Shown: positions 25,692-35,394 of the stretch, one piece after another
How positions within the stretch are numbered: position 1 is the first letter of the stretch
How the letters are laid out: every line of letters starts with the position of its first letter
NCBI GenBank assembly: GCA_002839855.1
Contig: PGYV01000007.1
Coordinates: 197,292 to 261,291, forward strand
DNA from: Candidatus Goldiibacteriota bacterium HGW-Goldbacteria-1
GTDB lineage: Bacteria > Oederibacteriota > PGYV01
Direction: 5' to 3'
DNA: 64,000 nucleotides
The notes under the pieces: model-generated
Databases searched by the model: none
Seen by the model: only the letters and a program-made list of their open reading frames with translations
What the model was told of the DNA's origin: nothing
Position numbers and translations under genes: made by a program

Positions 25692-25698
25692 TTCACGC

Positions 25699-26727
25699 AT
25701 GAATAAATTCAATCTTGAAAATTACGACTATGAACTTCCCGAAGGGCTTATAGCGCAGTTGCCAAGCCCCCAAAGGGATAAATCACGCCTTATTGTGGTT
25801 GATAAACATACAGGCGTACTTGAACACAGGCTGTTTGAGGACATTACCAATTATTTAAAACCCGGCGACTGCCTTGTCTTAAACGATACCCGCGTTATAC
25901 CCGCGCGTATTTACGGAAGGACAAAAACAGGAGCCGCGATAGAACTGCTTCTTCTTTCATTTAAAGAAGGCCAATGGGAAGCCATAATGGGAAATTCACG
26001 CAGGGTTAAAGAAGGCGATTCCGTTATACTGGATGGTAATATTACAGCTGTCATTAAACAAAAAAACGGCAAGACGGTTATGGTTGATTTTTCGGCCGGC
26101 AGGGAAGAAGTAATGAAGGCTTTTCAGAAACACGGTAAAATACCGCTTCCGCCGTATATAAAAGAAGATGACAGCGCTTTTCACAGGGAAAGGTATCAGA
26201 CTGTATATGCCAGTAAAGAAGGCGCTACAGCCGCTCCAACTGCGGGACTGCATTTTACCCCTGAACTTATTAACAGAATTAAAAAATCCGGTGTATCTGT
26301 GGAATATATTACTCTGCATACCGGGCTTGGCACTTTTGCTCCGGTGACAGAAACTGATATAAGAGAACATAAAATACATAATGAAGAGTATGAAATATCG
26401 CAAGCAGCGGCCTGCGCCATAAACGGCGTGAAAAAATCCGGCAGCAGAATTATAGCGGTAGGCACCACATCTTTAAGAACCCTTGAAAGCGCCTGCAGCG
26501 AAGGTAAAATAGTAAGCGGCAAGGGCAATACTTCCATATATATATACCCTGGTTATGAATTTAAGGCCGTAGACTGCCTTATAACCAATTTTCACCTTCC
26601 AAGAACGACGCTTCTTGCGCTTGTTTACGCGTTTGCCGGAGAAAAAAACACCAAAAACGCCTATAAAACAGCCATTGAAAACAAATACAGGTTCTTTTCA
26701 TACGGCGACGCTATGCTGATTAAATGA
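25699..26727 (+). CDS. queA: S-adenosylmethionine:tRNA ribosyltransferase-isomerase QueA
   Basis: A 342-residue enzyme of queuosine synthesis that transfers and isomerises the ribosyl group of SAM to make epoxyqueuosine on tRNA. Family motifs are clear: FDYxLPxxLIAQ-like start (YDYELPEGLIAQ), VLNDTRVIPARI, GATAAPTAGLHFT, LHTGLGTFAPV, and ITNFHLPRTTLLALVYAF. The length is normal. No other queuosine gene lies in the window. A TATAAT element lies 7 nt before the ATG, with no Shine-Dalgarno. About 185 bp upstream holds no gene. Confidence 0.97.
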   Translation: MNKFNLENYDYELPEGLIAQLPSPQRDKSRLIVVDKHTGVLEHRLFEDITNYLKPGDCLVLNDTRVIPARIYGRTKTGAAIELLLLSFKEGQWEAIMGNSRRVKEGDSVILDGNITAVIKQKNGKTVMVDFSAGREEVMKAFQKHGKIPLPPYIKEDDSAFHRERYQTVYASKEGATAAPTAGLHFTPELINRIKKSGVSVEYITLHTGLGTFAPVTETDIREHKIHNEEYEISQAAACAINGVKKSGSRIIAVGTTSLRTLESACSEGKIVSGKGNTSIYIYPGYEFKAVDCLITNFHLPRTTLLALVYAFAGEKNTKNAYKTAIENKYRFFSYGDAMLIK

Positions 26728-26745
26728 TAAACCCCTTATTTACTG

Positions 26746-26774
26746 TTGACACTTCCATAAAAAGCATATATTAT
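26746..26774 (+). promoter_or_regulatory. Promoter of the TolB-like gene pair
   Basis: TTGACA (26746-26751), 17 bp, TATTAT (26769-26774), about 29 bp before the ATG at 26803. Confidence 0.85.
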
Positions 26775-26802
26775 AAAGGAAAATATACCTTATGAGGTAA
26801 AA

Positions 26803-27885
26803 ATGGGCGTGAAAAAAGGCAATTTAATTGCAGTGCTTTCCTTATTATTAATATCTTTCATGCTTCCTTCTGCTGTTTTAGCACTTATAGAAGAAAATAC
26901 CAAGCCTGTTTTAAAGAAGGTTTTATATTTTGTAATGGAAGACAACAAAGGCAGATATCAGATTGGAACCATGAATGAAGACGGCACAAAAAAAGAAATT
27001 CTTACCTCCCTTGGAAATAACTGGTCGCCATGTGTTGATCCCACAGGAAATAAAATAGCCATGTTTTCTGACAGAAACGGATCTGTTAATTTATATATAA
27101 TGAATGCTGACGGCACCAGGCAGGAAGCCCTTACAAAATACACTTCAAATAAAGTAATCCCCGACCTTTATAACAAGGGGCTTATACAGTGGGACAAAGA
27201 AGGAAAAAATATTTATTATTTAATGCATGGAAACATCTGGTCAGTTGATAAAGGCGGCCTTTCGCAGTCCGCTTTAACACAGCACCACGATGTGACTTCA
27301 TTTAAACTTTCACCAAATTTCGCAAAAATTGTTTTCTTCAGGGAAAAAACAAAAAATAACAGCGGCATCTTTGTAATTAACATAGACCTTACCAACGAAA
27401 TACAGCTGGCTAAAAGCGAAATAATATTTCCTTCCTTTGACTGGTCCGGCGATGATTCAATAATTTATTCCGACAATGCCGGAATAAAAACAATAAACGC
27501 GTCAGGACTTGGCATTAAAGTGTTATTTTCAACAAATTATATAAAAAACGAATTGGCATTCAACAGGGCAAAACTTGAAGCCAAGCAGCAGGTTTTTTCA
27601 TACATAAAAAACACTGAAAAAAACATTCCTGTGATTTACATAAATAAGACAGAGGTAAAACAGCAGAAAGACCCCAAAGCAGACCTTAAAATAACAGACA
27701 AACCCGGCTACAGCGCTGTGTTTTCAAAAGACGGAAAGTTTATCTATTATATTGAAAACTATGATATTTACAGCCTTGAATATGAAACAGGCAAAAAGAA
27801 AAAACTTACAACATTTTTTAAGGCATTTTTTCCTGTCCCTTCAGAAATAGAAGATACAGCCGCCATGAAAGGTAATAACAGATGA
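26803..27885 (+). CDS. Secreted TolB-like beta-propeller protein
   Basis: A 360-residue exported protein: hydrophobic signal segment at about residues 9-28, then PD40/WD40-like blades with the TolB pattern (NNWSPCVDPTGNKIAMFSDR, NLYIMNADGTRQEALT). TolB-type propellers bind periplasmic or envelope partners; no Tol/Pal gene is nearby, so the exact role is unknown. It overlaps the next gene, a lipoprotein of the same type, by 4 nt (ATGA), so the two are translationally coupled and probably work together. Confidence 0.8.
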   Translation: MGVKKGNLIAVLSLLLISFMLPSAVLALIEENTKPVLKKVLYFVMEDNKGRYQIGTMNEDGTKKEILTSLGNNWSPCVDPTGNKIAMFSDRNGSVNLYIMNADGTRQEALTKYTSNKVIPDLYNKGLIQWDKEGKNIYYLMHGNIWSVDKGGLSQSALTQHHDVTSFKLSPNFAKIVFFREKTKNNSGIFVINIDLTNEIQLAKSEIIFPSFDWSGDDSIIYSDNAGIKTINASGLGIKVLFSTNYIKNELAFNRAKLEAKQQVFSYIKNTEKNIPVIYINKTEVKQQKDPKADLKITDKPGYSAVFSKDGKFIYYIENYDIYSLEYETGKKKKLTTFFKAFFPVPSEIEDTAAMKGNNR

Positions 27886-29090
27886 AAAATAAACTTTTAA
27901 TAATCTGCATCCTTTTTCTGTGCGTTATTATTCCTTTCAGCGGGTGCAAAAAAAAGAAAGCAGAAATTAAAGCGGTTCCCACTCCCGTGCCTACCGCCGT
28001 GCCCGCGCTTGATAAAATAGTATATACATCAAACGGCTCCCTTCACTGGATAGACCGCGACGGTAATTCAAAGCAGGAACTTTTCCCTGACGGAAAAAGT
28101 AAATGGTTTCCAAGTGTTTCGCCGGACGGCTGGACAATTGCGTACTGGGTGCAGCAGAACGGATACTTTAACCTTTGGACGGGAAATTTAAGAAACAACA
28201 GGGCATCACAGATAACTTTTGACCAGGACTCCCTTGAAGGCGACACCACAAATTTAAAGATGAGCAATCCCGGCGGCTGGACAGCCGATTCAACCGAAAT
28301 AATATATTCACGCCACAAGAATATCTGGAAGATAAGCAAAGAAGGGTATAACCCTGTTGCGCTGACAGACACACACGACTGCGTTTCCCCGTCGCTGTCA
28401 AAAGACGGTAAACTGATTTATATAAAAATAGAAGATGCAAACACGTCCAACATATATTCAAGGGAAGCCGACTTTGTAAATGAAACGCGCCTTACAACCT
28501 ACACCAACAAAAAAGCCGCTTCGCCTTCTTTTTCGCCTGACGGCAAAAAAATTGTATTCACGCTTTTTGAAGGCGAAACATCAAACATCGCGGTTCATGA
28601 CATTGCTTCGGGTAAAACAGAAGCCATAACCCTTGACGGAAAAAGCCACTCCCCTGTTTATTCATATGACGGCAAAGATGTCATTTTTGTTAATTTTATA
28701 AACAATAAATACATTCCGGAAATATGGATAATGAGGCCTGATGGCACCAACAGAATGAAAATTGCAGGCGACGGCGGCGTTTCGCCTTATTGGCTGCACA
28801 GAATTCTTGATGCACCGCTTCCCACATACACGCCCACGCCGGCTCCCGCATCCGCAGATAAAACTTTGCCGGCGGTTGTTCCCGGTAATAACGCAGTTTC
28901 ACAACCCGCTGCTGTTAATACGGTACAAACCACAGCCGCACCAATAAAAGCCACAGTAAAAAAAGGCAGCAAACTTTCCGCTAATATAGCACAGCCACAA
29001 CCAACACAAACACCAATTACTTCTATCCCGGGCACTGTTGCCACACCAATCCGCGCTGTACCTAATAAATCCACAGGAGCCGGCTGGTAA
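27882..29090 (+). CDS. TolB-like beta-propeller lipoprotein
   Basis: A 402-residue protein with a lipoprotein signal (hydrophobic residues 5-18, then FSGC, so lipidation at Cys22). A Lys-rich spacer and Pro/Thr/Val linker follow, then PD40 blades of TolB type (SPDGWTIAYWVQQNGYFNLW, FSPDGKKIVFTLFEGETSN). The last 90 residues are Pro/Thr/Ala-rich and low in complexity, perhaps reaching across the periplasm or peptidoglycan. It is a paralog-like partner of the preceding gene, coupled by a 4-nt overlap. Confidence 0.8.
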   Translation: MKNKLLIICILFLCVIIPFSGCKKKKAEIKAVPTPVPTAVPALDKIVYTSNGSLHWIDRDGNSKQELFPDGKSKWFPSVSPDGWTIAYWVQQNGYFNLWTGNLRNNRASQITFDQDSLEGDTTNLKMSNPGGWTADSTEIIYSRHKNIWKISKEGYNPVALTDTHDCVSPSLSKDGKLIYIKIEDANTSNIYSREADFVNETRLTTYTNKKAASPSFSPDGKKIVFTLFEGETSNIAVHDIASGKTEAITLDGKSHSPVYSYDGKDVIFVNFINNKYIPEIWIMRPDGTNRMKIAGDGGVSPYWLHRILDAPLPTYTPTPAPASADKTLPAVVPGNNAVSQPAAVNTVQTTAAPIKATVKKGSKLSANIAQPQPTQTPITSIPGTVATPIRAVPNKSTGAGW

Positions 29091-29196
29091 GTTAGCCCTT
29101 GCCGAGGTAGTTTCGAGGTTTATACCCAAGCTATTATCATAAGTTAATAACGAGCGACATCACGCCCTTAAAATAAAATTCACTTTTTTTAATGCA

Positions 29197-29223
29197 TTGT
29201 TTTTATTATCTTTGTTGTATAAT
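29197..29223 (+). promoter_or_regulatory. Promoter upstream of purC
   Basis: TATAAT (29218-29223) with a weak TTGTTT (29197-29202) 15 bp upstream. The remaining DNA between 29091 and 29263 holds no gene. Confidence 0.5.
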
Positions 29224-29263
29224 ATTGCCTGATAAATCATTATATTTTTTTCAGGAGGTACAA

Positions 29264-30292
29264 ATGGGCAGCGTAAAAGAGGTTGAAATAATAAAAACCG
29301 CGACAGACAATTCAGAAGGGGAAGGTACTTTTACATTTTCAGACAGGTACTCTGTTTTTGACTGGGGAGAAATGCCGGACCATATAGACCATAAAGGTGC
29401 AGCACTGTGCACCCTTTCTTCATACTTTTTTAACCTTCTTGCAAAAAAAGGAATTAAATCCCACTTTCTTGGCCTGGCAGAAGGAAATAAAGTAATTCCC
29501 TATGAAAACGCCTTTAAACCCTTCAATAAAATGAAAGTTCAGGTTCTGCGCGTAATTCGCCCCGCTTATAATAAGGAAAGGAACACATATAATTACGCAC
29601 AATATGAAAATGTATCCGGAAATTACCTTATTCCGCTTGAAGTTATATATAGAAACAGCCTTCCGGAAGGTTCTTCCGTATTCAAAAGGATAAAAAATGG
29701 AGATGTTACTTTTCAGGCGCTTGGACTTGAAAAAATGCCGGTTCCCGGCGATGATTTACAGACACCCATACTTGATGTTTCCACAAAACTTGAACATACC
29801 GACCGCTACATTGACTGGACAGAAGCAGGGGTAATTTCCGGGCTTCACAATGAAGGCATAAAAAAGGTTAAGAATCTTATACTGGAAATTAATACCCTTA
29901 TCACTGAAAGGTGCGCAGCTGCCGGCATTAAAAATGTTGACGGCAAATTTGAATTCGGAATGAACAGCAGCGGCGAACTGATTGTGGTTGATGTGCTTGG
30001 AACACCGGATGAATGCAGATTTACCATAGACGGATTCCATATAAGCAAAGAAATCGCGCGCAGGCATTACCGCGGCACACAGTGGGCGGAAGAAGTGGAA
30101 AAAGCAAAAAAAGAACGCGGTAATGACTGGAAAACTTTTGTAAAAACCGCGCCGCCTAAACTTCCGTCAGAAATGAAAAACCTTATTTCCCAGATGTACC
30201 AGGCTGTCACCAATGAAATATCCGGCACTAAATTTTTTGACGTGCCGGCGCTTTCAAAAATAATACCGGAGCTGAAAAAATATGACAAGTAA
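29264..30292 (+). CDS. purC: SAICAR synthetase (purine biosynthesis)
   Basis: A 342-residue phosphoribosylaminoimidazole-succinocarboxamide synthase, which condenses CAIR with aspartate using ATP. Visible motifs: FTFSDRYSVFDWGEMPD near the N-terminus and, later, the conserved ATP-grasp region with NSSGELIVVDVLGTPDECRF. It is of the longer variant (usual short PurC is about 240). I chose the ATG at 29264, preceded by AGGAGG, over the upstream ATG at 29192. It overlaps the next gene by 11 nt. No other pur gene is present. Confidence 0.85.
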   Translation: MGSVKEVEIIKTATDNSEGEGTFTFSDRYSVFDWGEMPDHIDHKGAALCTLSSYFFNLLAKKGIKSHFLGLAEGNKVIPYENAFKPFNKMKVQVLRVIRPAYNKERNTYNYAQYENVSGNYLIPLEVIYRNSLPEGSSVFKRIKNGDVTFQALGLEKMPVPGDDLQTPILDVSTKLEHTDRYIDWTEAGVISGLHNEGIKKVKNLILEINTLITERCAAAGIKNVDGKFEFGMNSSGELIVVDVLGTPDECRFTIDGFHISKEIARRHYRGTQWAEEVEKAKKERGNDWKTFVKTAPPKLPSEMKNLISQMYQAVTNEISGTKFFDVPALSKIIPELKKYDK

Positions 30293-30899
30293 CGCCCCAA
30301 AAAACGCGCAGTCATACAGGTTAAGAATTCTTGAAAAAATAAAACCATATTTTTCCGGCGATTCACTGCTGGATGCCGGCTGCGGCGACGGCGAAGACGC
30401 GGTTTTAATGGCTCCGTTTTTTAAAAAAACAGAGGCCATCGATTTAGAAGAATCCATAAACTGGAAAAAATTTGACGGGTCGGGGATTGAATTTAAAACA
30501 GGCAACTGCGAAAAATTAAATTATCCGGTCGGTTCATTTGACACTGTTGTGGAAAAAGACATGCTGCACCACGCGGGCGACCCGGTAAACGCCGTAAAAG
30601 AAATGTGCAGGGTTTCAAGAAAAACCGTGATTATTCTGGAAGCCAACAGGTACAACCCAATTTTTTACCTTCACCTTACTTTAATGGGCGGGCACCAGCA
30701 TTTTTCACAGAAACGTTTTGAAGAAACTATTAAAGCCTGCGGCCTGCCTTATGAAATAAAACATTTTTCAGCCAGGGTAAGCCCGATAAATATGCCGTTT
30801 TTTATAAATCTGGTAAACGGCGCGTCTGACCTGCTTGAAAAGATTCCGTTATACGGCCCCATCATAGAATACAATATGGCGGTTATCAAAAAAAAATGA
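30282..30899 (+). CDS. Class I SAM-dependent methyltransferase
   Basis: A 205-residue protein of the Methyltransf_11 type: motif I is LLDAGCGDGEDAVLM, motif II the acidic AIDLEE, and a post-motif region FDTVVEKDMLHHAGDP with the histidines usual for small-molecule or lipid methyltransferases. The substrate is unknown. It lies between purC and an M24 peptidase with overlaps of 11 nt and 4 nt, so it is part of one transcription unit. Confidence 0.8.
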   Translation: MTSNAPKNAQSYRLRILEKIKPYFSGDSLLDAGCGDGEDAVLMAPFFKKTEAIDLEESINWKKFDGSGIEFKTGNCEKLNYPVGSFDTVVEKDMLHHAGDPVNAVKEMCRVSRKTVIILEANRYNPIFYLHLTLMGGHQHFSQKRFEETIKACGLPYEIKHFSARVSPINMPFFINLVNGASDLLEKIPLYGPIIEYNMAVIKKK

Positions 30900-31957
30900 A
30901 TTTTAAAGCGCGCGTAAAAAAAGTTTCAGCATCATTAAAAAATAATGAATGCTTTTACGCGGCCTTCGCTTCAGACATTTTTTATCTTTCCGGCTTTTCA
31001 GGCACTTTCGCAAAAATAATAATCACGCGCGATAAATCTTTTTTTATAACAGACAGCCGCTATAAGGGAATTACGGATAATCTGCATCTGGCTTCTTTTT
31101 ATGAAGTGATAATCACAAATAAGTTTAAGGACAGCCTTAAAAAAATAGTGTCAGCCAAAACAAAAACCCTTATTTCAGCGCACACCCCCCTTGCAGACTA
31201 TCTTAATCTTGTAAAAATAAAAAAGAATCCTCAAATCACTCCCTTAATATCATCCATGCGTCTTATTAAAGACGGTGATGAAATACAGGCAATAAAACAT
31301 TCCATAAAAATAAATGAACACGCCATCATGGCTGTTGTCAAATCACTTAAAGCCGGGGTAACAGAACAGGACCTGTCCGCTGAATTTGAATACAGGGCAA
31401 AAAAACTGGGGGCGTCTTCAGTAAGTTTTAATACAATTGTTGCGTTTGATGAAAATGCCGCAATCCCGCACGCCATGCCTTCTGACAGAAAACTTCAAAA
31501 AGGATCGCTTATCCTGCTTGACTGCGGGGTGAAGTGCGGCGGCTACTGTTCTGACTTGACAAGGGTAATCAGCTTCGGTATAATGGGAACTCGTTTCAGG
31601 GAAATACAGCGCAGTTATGATATTGTAAAAAAAGCCAAAAAAATGGCTTTAAAAATGGTAAAAAATGGAAATAAAGCGGTTTTAGCGGACAGGGAAGCCA
31701 GGCGTGTGCTTTTTGAACACAAGCTTGATAAATTTTTCACCCACTCCCTTGGCCACGGCCTTGGGATAGACATACACGAAGAACCGTATATGAATTCCAC
31801 TACGGATACAGTATTAAAGCAGGGAATGGTAATAACCTGCGAGCCGGGCATATACCTGGAAGGCAATTACGGAATAAGAATTGAAGATGATTATCTTGTA
31901 ACAAAAGACGGGTCCGTTAAGCTTGGCTCTATGGATGATAAACTTATTTTACTTTAG
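30896..31957 (+). CDS. M24 family aminopeptidase (Xaa-Pro type)
   Basis: A 353-residue metallopeptidase with an N-terminal creatinase-like domain and the pita-bread catalytic domain. The five metal ligands are traceable: Asp in LLDCGVKCGGYCSDLTRV (two), His in HSLGHGLGIDIHEEP, and Glu in CEPGIYLEG and RIEDDYLVT. It removes N-terminal residues before proline (PepQ/PepP-like). Directly before efp (12 nt), a common bacterial pairing. Confidence 0.9.
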   Translation: MNFKARVKKVSASLKNNECFYAAFASDIFYLSGFSGTFAKIIITRDKSFFITDSRYKGITDNLHLASFYEVIITNKFKDSLKKIVSAKTKTLISAHTPLADYLNLVKIKKNPQITPLISSMRLIKDGDEIQAIKHSIKINEHAIMAVVKSLKAGVTEQDLSAEFEYRAKKLGASSVSFNTIVAFDENAAIPHAMPSDRKLQKGSLILLDCGVKCGGYCSDLTRVISFGIMGTRFREIQRSYDIVKKAKKMALKMVKNGNKAVLADREARRVLFEHKLDKFFTHSLGHGLGIDIHEEPYMNSTTDTVLKQGMVITCEPGIYLEGNYGIRIEDDYLVTKDGSVKLGSMDDKLILL

Positions 31958-31969
31958 GAGGATTTTTTA

Positions 31970-32530
31970 ATGGTAAGCGCAAATGATTTCAGGCAGGGCG
32001 TCACGTTTAAAATGGAAGGTATTGTATACGAAGTTGTTTCATTTCAGCACGTTCAAAGGCCAAGATTAGCCCCTCTTGTAAGGGCAAAAATAAAGAATTT
32101 AAAAGCAGGCGGAGTGGTTGAAAGGACTTTTTCGCCTGATGATAAATTTGAAGATGTCCAGCTTGAACAGAGAAACCTTCAGTTTTCCTACATTGACGGC
32201 GACGTCTATCACTTTATGGATACAGAATCATTTGAACAGTATGAATTTCCAAAAGAACAGATAGGCGAGCAGATAAAGTTTCTTAAAGAAGAAATGATAA
32301 TTAACATGCTTATGTTTGAAGGTGTGGTTCTTGGGGTAAAGATACCGTTTAAAGTGGATTTAAGGGTTGTGGAAGCGCCCCCGGGAATCAAGGGAGATTC
32401 CGGCGGTTCAGTTACAAAACCTGTTACTTTAGAAACCGGAGCTATTGTCAACGTCCCTCTTTTCATTAAAGAAGGGGAAATGATAAAAGTTGATACAAGA
32501 ACCGGCGAATATATAGAGAGATCAAAATAA
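31970..32530 (+). CDS. efp: Elongation factor P
   Basis: A 186-residue EF-P, which rescues ribosomes stalled at proline runs. The KOW-like domain 1 and the two OB domains are recognisable, with the ending segment (GEMIKVDTRTGEYIERSK). The loop that normally carries the modified Lys (PGKG in E. coli) here reads HVQRPRLAPLVR, so the tip is Arg32, and the usual Gly pair is missing. Arg-tipped EF-P from Pseudomonas/Neisseria is rhamnosylated by EarP, but no earP is visible here; the loop is therefore atypical. Confidence 0.95.
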   Translation: MVSANDFRQGVTFKMEGIVYEVVSFQHVQRPRLAPLVRAKIKNLKAGGVVERTFSPDDKFEDVQLEQRNLQFSYIDGDVYHFMDTESFEQYEFPKEQIGEQIKFLKEEMIINMLMFEGVVLGVKIPFKVDLRVVEAPPGIKGDSGGSVTKPVTLETGAIVNVPLFIKEGEMIKVDTRTGEYIERSK

Positions 32531-32550
32531 GAAAAAGAGGTGCTTAAAAC

Positions 32551-33066
32551 ATGGCAAAGAAACCCGTGGTCAGCAAAGCAAAAATAGACGCCGAATCACT
32601 TACACTTGCCTTAACCATCATGGAAAAAGGGGACCTTGTTGAATTCATTTATGAACAGGGTGACTTAAAAATTCAGTTCAGAAGGCAGGGCGCTTTCGCT
32701 CCTGCAACTATTTCCTACTCTTCAGCACCTGCTAACGTTTCAATGCCCGCTATGTCACATGCACCGGCTGCTGTTTCAATTTCCGCACCGGCTGCTGTTG
32801 CCGCTGCAGCTGCAGAAAACCCCAACGCGCACGCCGTGAAATCACCTATGGTCGGCACTTTCTACAAGTCACCCTCGCCGGATTCACCCGCTTTTGTAAA
32901 CGTAGGCGATATTGTAGAACCCGGAAAAACACTGTGCATAATTGAAGCTATGAAAATAATGAACGAAATAAAATGTGAAGTTAAGGGAAAAGTAAAAGAA
33001 ATTCTTGCAGAAAACGCTCAGCCTGTTGAATATAACCAGCCTTTAATAATTATTGAAAAATCCTGA
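32551..33066 (+). CDS. accB: Biotin carboxyl carrier protein of acetyl-CoA carboxylase
   Basis: A 171-residue BCCP with an N-terminal helix-rich region (residues 1-50), an Ala/Pro/Ser linker and a C-terminal biotinyl domain (about 95-170) containing the biotin-lysine motif EAMKIMNEI and the preceding [15 protein letters not shown]. It carries the carboxybiotin from AccC to the carboxyltransferase for malonyl-CoA synthesis. The pair with accC (18 nt) is normal; accA/accD are elsewhere. Confidence 0.97.
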   Translation: MAKKPVVSKAKIDAESLTLALTIMEKGDLVEFIYEQGDLKIQFRRQGAFAPATISYSSAPANVSMPAMSHAPAAVSISAPAAVAAAAAENPNAHAVKSPMVGTFYKSPSPDSPAFVNVGDIVEPGKTLCIIEAMKIMNEIKCEVKGKVKEILAENAQPVEYNQPLIIIEKS

Positions 33067-33083
33067 TTGAAAGGGGCCCTTAC

Positions 33084-34430
33084 TTGTTTAAAAGAATACT
33101 GATTGCAAACAGGGGAGAAATTGCTTTAAGAATAATCAGGGCATGCAGGGAAATGGGAATTGAAACTGTTGCGGTTTATTCCGAAGCGGATGAAAATTCA
33201 CTTCACGTCCGCTACGCGGATCACGCTATCTGCATAGGTCCAAACACTCCAAAATCAAGTTATCTTAATATTCAGGCTATTTTATCCGCGGCAGAAATTA
33301 CCGATGCGGAAGCCATACATCCCGGATACGGATTTCTTGCTGAAAACGCTCATTTTGCGGAACTTTGCGGCAACTGCAACATAAAATTTATAGGGCCGGC
33401 TCCGGAAGCCATACGCCTTATGGGCGCGAAAGCCAAAGCCATAGAAACAGCCACAAACGCAAAAGTTCCCACTACGCCAGGAAGCGGCAGAATTCTGCGC
33501 GATGAAGAAGACGCGGCAGAAGTTGCAAAAAAAATCGGATATCCCATAATGCTTAAAGCATCAGCAGGCGGCGGCGGACGCGGCATGAGGGTGGCTCACA
33601 CCGAACTTACCCTTCGCAACGCATATAAAACCGCAAGCCAGGAAGCACAAACAGCTTTTAATGACGCTTCCATCTATCTTGAAAAATTCGTGGAAGAACC
33701 GCGCCATATAGAAGTTCAGGTGCTTGGAGACCCCAAACATAACAATTATTTCACACTTGGAGAACGCGACTGTTCTGTTCAGCGCAGGCATCAAAAACTT
33801 ATAGAAGAATCACCTTCGCCTTTTATAACAGATAAAATAAGGCACGAAATGTGCGCCGTTGCCCAGAAACTTATAAGGGCAATTAAATATGAAGGCGCCG
33901 GTACAATAGAATTTCTTATGGATAATAAAAAGAATTTCTATTTTATGGAAATGAACACAAGAATACAGGTTGAACACACGGTCACAGAAGCAGTCACGGG
34001 TTTTGACCTTATTAAAGAACAAATAAAAATAGCTGCAGGCGAACGCTGTTCCCTTCCTGCCAACAAAGATATAGCTTTAAGGGGCCACGCGATTGAATGC
34101 AGGATAAACGCTGAAGACCCTGACAATAATTTCATGCCTTCACCCGGAAAAATAACAGAATACAATGTTCCGGGCGGAGCCGGTATAAGGGTGGACACGC
34201 ACGTATATCAGGGATACACAATCCCCCCTTATTATGATTCCATGGTGGCAAAAATTATCGCGCACGGTTCTGACAGAAAAGAAGCTATTTGCAGGATGAA
34301 AAGGGCGCTTGATGAATTTGTCATAGAAGGCATTAAAACCACAATTCCTCTGCATAAAAAAATACTTGAAAATGAAAATTTTATACAAAATAACTATTCA
34401 ACTTCCTTCATTGAACAGATGGGAAAGTAA
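33084..34430 (+). CDS. accC: Biotin carboxylase subunit of acetyl-CoA carboxylase
   Basis: A 448-residue ATP-grasp enzyme that carboxylates BCCP. Motifs: RILIANRGEIALRIIRACRE at the N-terminus, the glycine-rich ATP loop KASAGGGGRGM, ERDCSVQRRHQK, EMNTRIQVEHTVTE and the final short C-domain. It starts with TTG at 33084 after an AAAGGGG ribosome site. The length matches the family. Confidence 0.97.
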   Translation: MFKRILIANRGEIALRIIRACREMGIETVAVYSEADENSLHVRYADHAICIGPNTPKSSYLNIQAILSAAEITDAEAIHPGYGFLAENAHFAELCGNCNIKFIGPAPEAIRLMGAKAKAIETATNAKVPTTPGSGRILRDEEDAAEVAKKIGYPIMLKASAGGGGRGMRVAHTELTLRNAYKTASQEAQTAFNDASIYLEKFVEEPRHIEVQVLGDPKHNNYFTLGERDCSVQRRHQKLIEESPSPFITDKIRHEMCAVAQKLIRAIKYEGAGTIEFLMDNKKNFYFMEMNTRIQVEHTVTEAVTGFDLIKEQIKIAAGERCSLPANKDIALRGHAIECRINAEDPDNNFMPSPGKITEYNVPGGAGIRVDTHVYQGYTIPPYYDSMVAKIIAHGSDRKEAICRMKRALDEFVIEGIKTTIPLHKKILENENFIQNNYSTSFIEQMGK

Positions 34431-34442
34431 AGGGGTAAAATA

Positions 34443-34805
34443 ATGGAACAGAAAACTTTTTCCGGCAATATAAGGATTTCCGACGAAGCAATAGCGGCAA
34501 TAGTTGCCATCGCGGCAAAAAGCGTTGACGGCGTTATTGACATGGACAGCGGAACTGTGGGCGGAATTGCCGAAATACTTGGAATAAAGTACCTTAACAA
34601 AGGCGTAAAAGTTGACCTTAAAGGCGATACCGTATCGGTTGACGTAAACATTATTATCGCTTTCGGCAGGGACATAATTGAAACAAGCGCAGAAGCACAG
34701 GAAAAAATAAGGGAATCAATAGAACAAATGTCGGGGCTTATAGTGGACAAGATAAACCTTACAGTAACCGGGGTAAGGCCGGCTTCTGAAAAAAAGAAAA
34801 TCTGA
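34443..34805 (+). CDS. Asp23/Gls24 family envelope stress protein
   Basis: A 120-residue Asp23-domain protein (SDEAIAAIVAIAAKSVDGVIDM near the N-terminus; VNIIIAFGRDIIE mid-protein). In staphylococci, Asp23 is anchored to the membrane by AmaP; both partners occur here in order (Asp23, AmaP, DUF2273). The unit directly follows accC (12 nt) and so may be coexpressed with fatty-acid synthesis. Occurrence in a diderm is notable. Confidence 0.85.
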   Translation: MEQKTFSGNIRISDEAIAAIVAIAAKSVDGVIDMDSGTVGGIAEILGIKYLNKGVKVDLKGDTVSVDVNIIIAFGRDIIETSAEAQEKIRESIEQMSGLIVDKINLTVTGVRPASEKKKI

Positions 34806-34821
34806 CCGGAGGTAATAAAAA

Positions 34822-35394
34822 ATGAGATATTTTAACCGCATCATTATTGCACTTAATACGCTGCTTTTTATAGCAGTGGGTATATTTTTTGTGTCTGTCA
34901 GCGTTAATGCCGGCATGAATAAAATTGTTGTTGAACACATGAATACAATCCTTACCAATTTAAACATGCAGTTTGCCGCAAGGCTTGTGGTGTTTATAAC
35001 AGGCGCCATTTTATTATTAATAGCCCTTATGACAATTATAGGAAACATACAGAACAAAATTAATGAAAGGACAGTTGTGCTGCAGTCGCCGCTTGGCGAC
35101 ATACTGGTGTCGCTTTCCGCAATAGAAGATTTCTCCAAAATTATCAAAAATCAGGTTGCGGGAATAAAAGAAATCCGCGGCAGGGTCACTTCCAAAAGAA
35201 AAGGTTTAAACGTAACCGCGTGGGCCACGCTTTATTCAGACCGCTCTGTGGCTGATGCCACCCAGGAAATACAGGAAGCCATAATCCAGTACATTAAATA
35301 CACCCTTGGAATTGAAACGGAAATTAAACCGCGCATAATTGTCAGTAAAGTTGTCTTTAAAAGCCCGCAGGAAAGCGGCAAAGGCAAAAAATGA
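34822..35394 (+). CDS. AmaP-like alkaline shock response membrane anchor
   Basis: A 190-residue protein with two membrane segments (about residues 5-25 and 53-75) and a cytoplasmic domain (about 90-190), matching AmaP, which tethers Asp23 to the membrane. The ending overlaps the next gene by 4 nt. Confidence 0.8.
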   Translation: MRYFNRIIIALNTLLFIAVGIFFVSVSVNAGMNKIVVEHMNTILTNLNMQFAARLVVFITGAILLLIALMTIIGNIQNKINERTVVLQSPLGDILVSLSAIEDFSKIIKNQVAGIKEIRGRVTSKRKGLNVTAWATLYSDRSVADATQEIQEAIIQYIKYTLGIETEIKPRIIVSKVVFKSPQESGKGKK

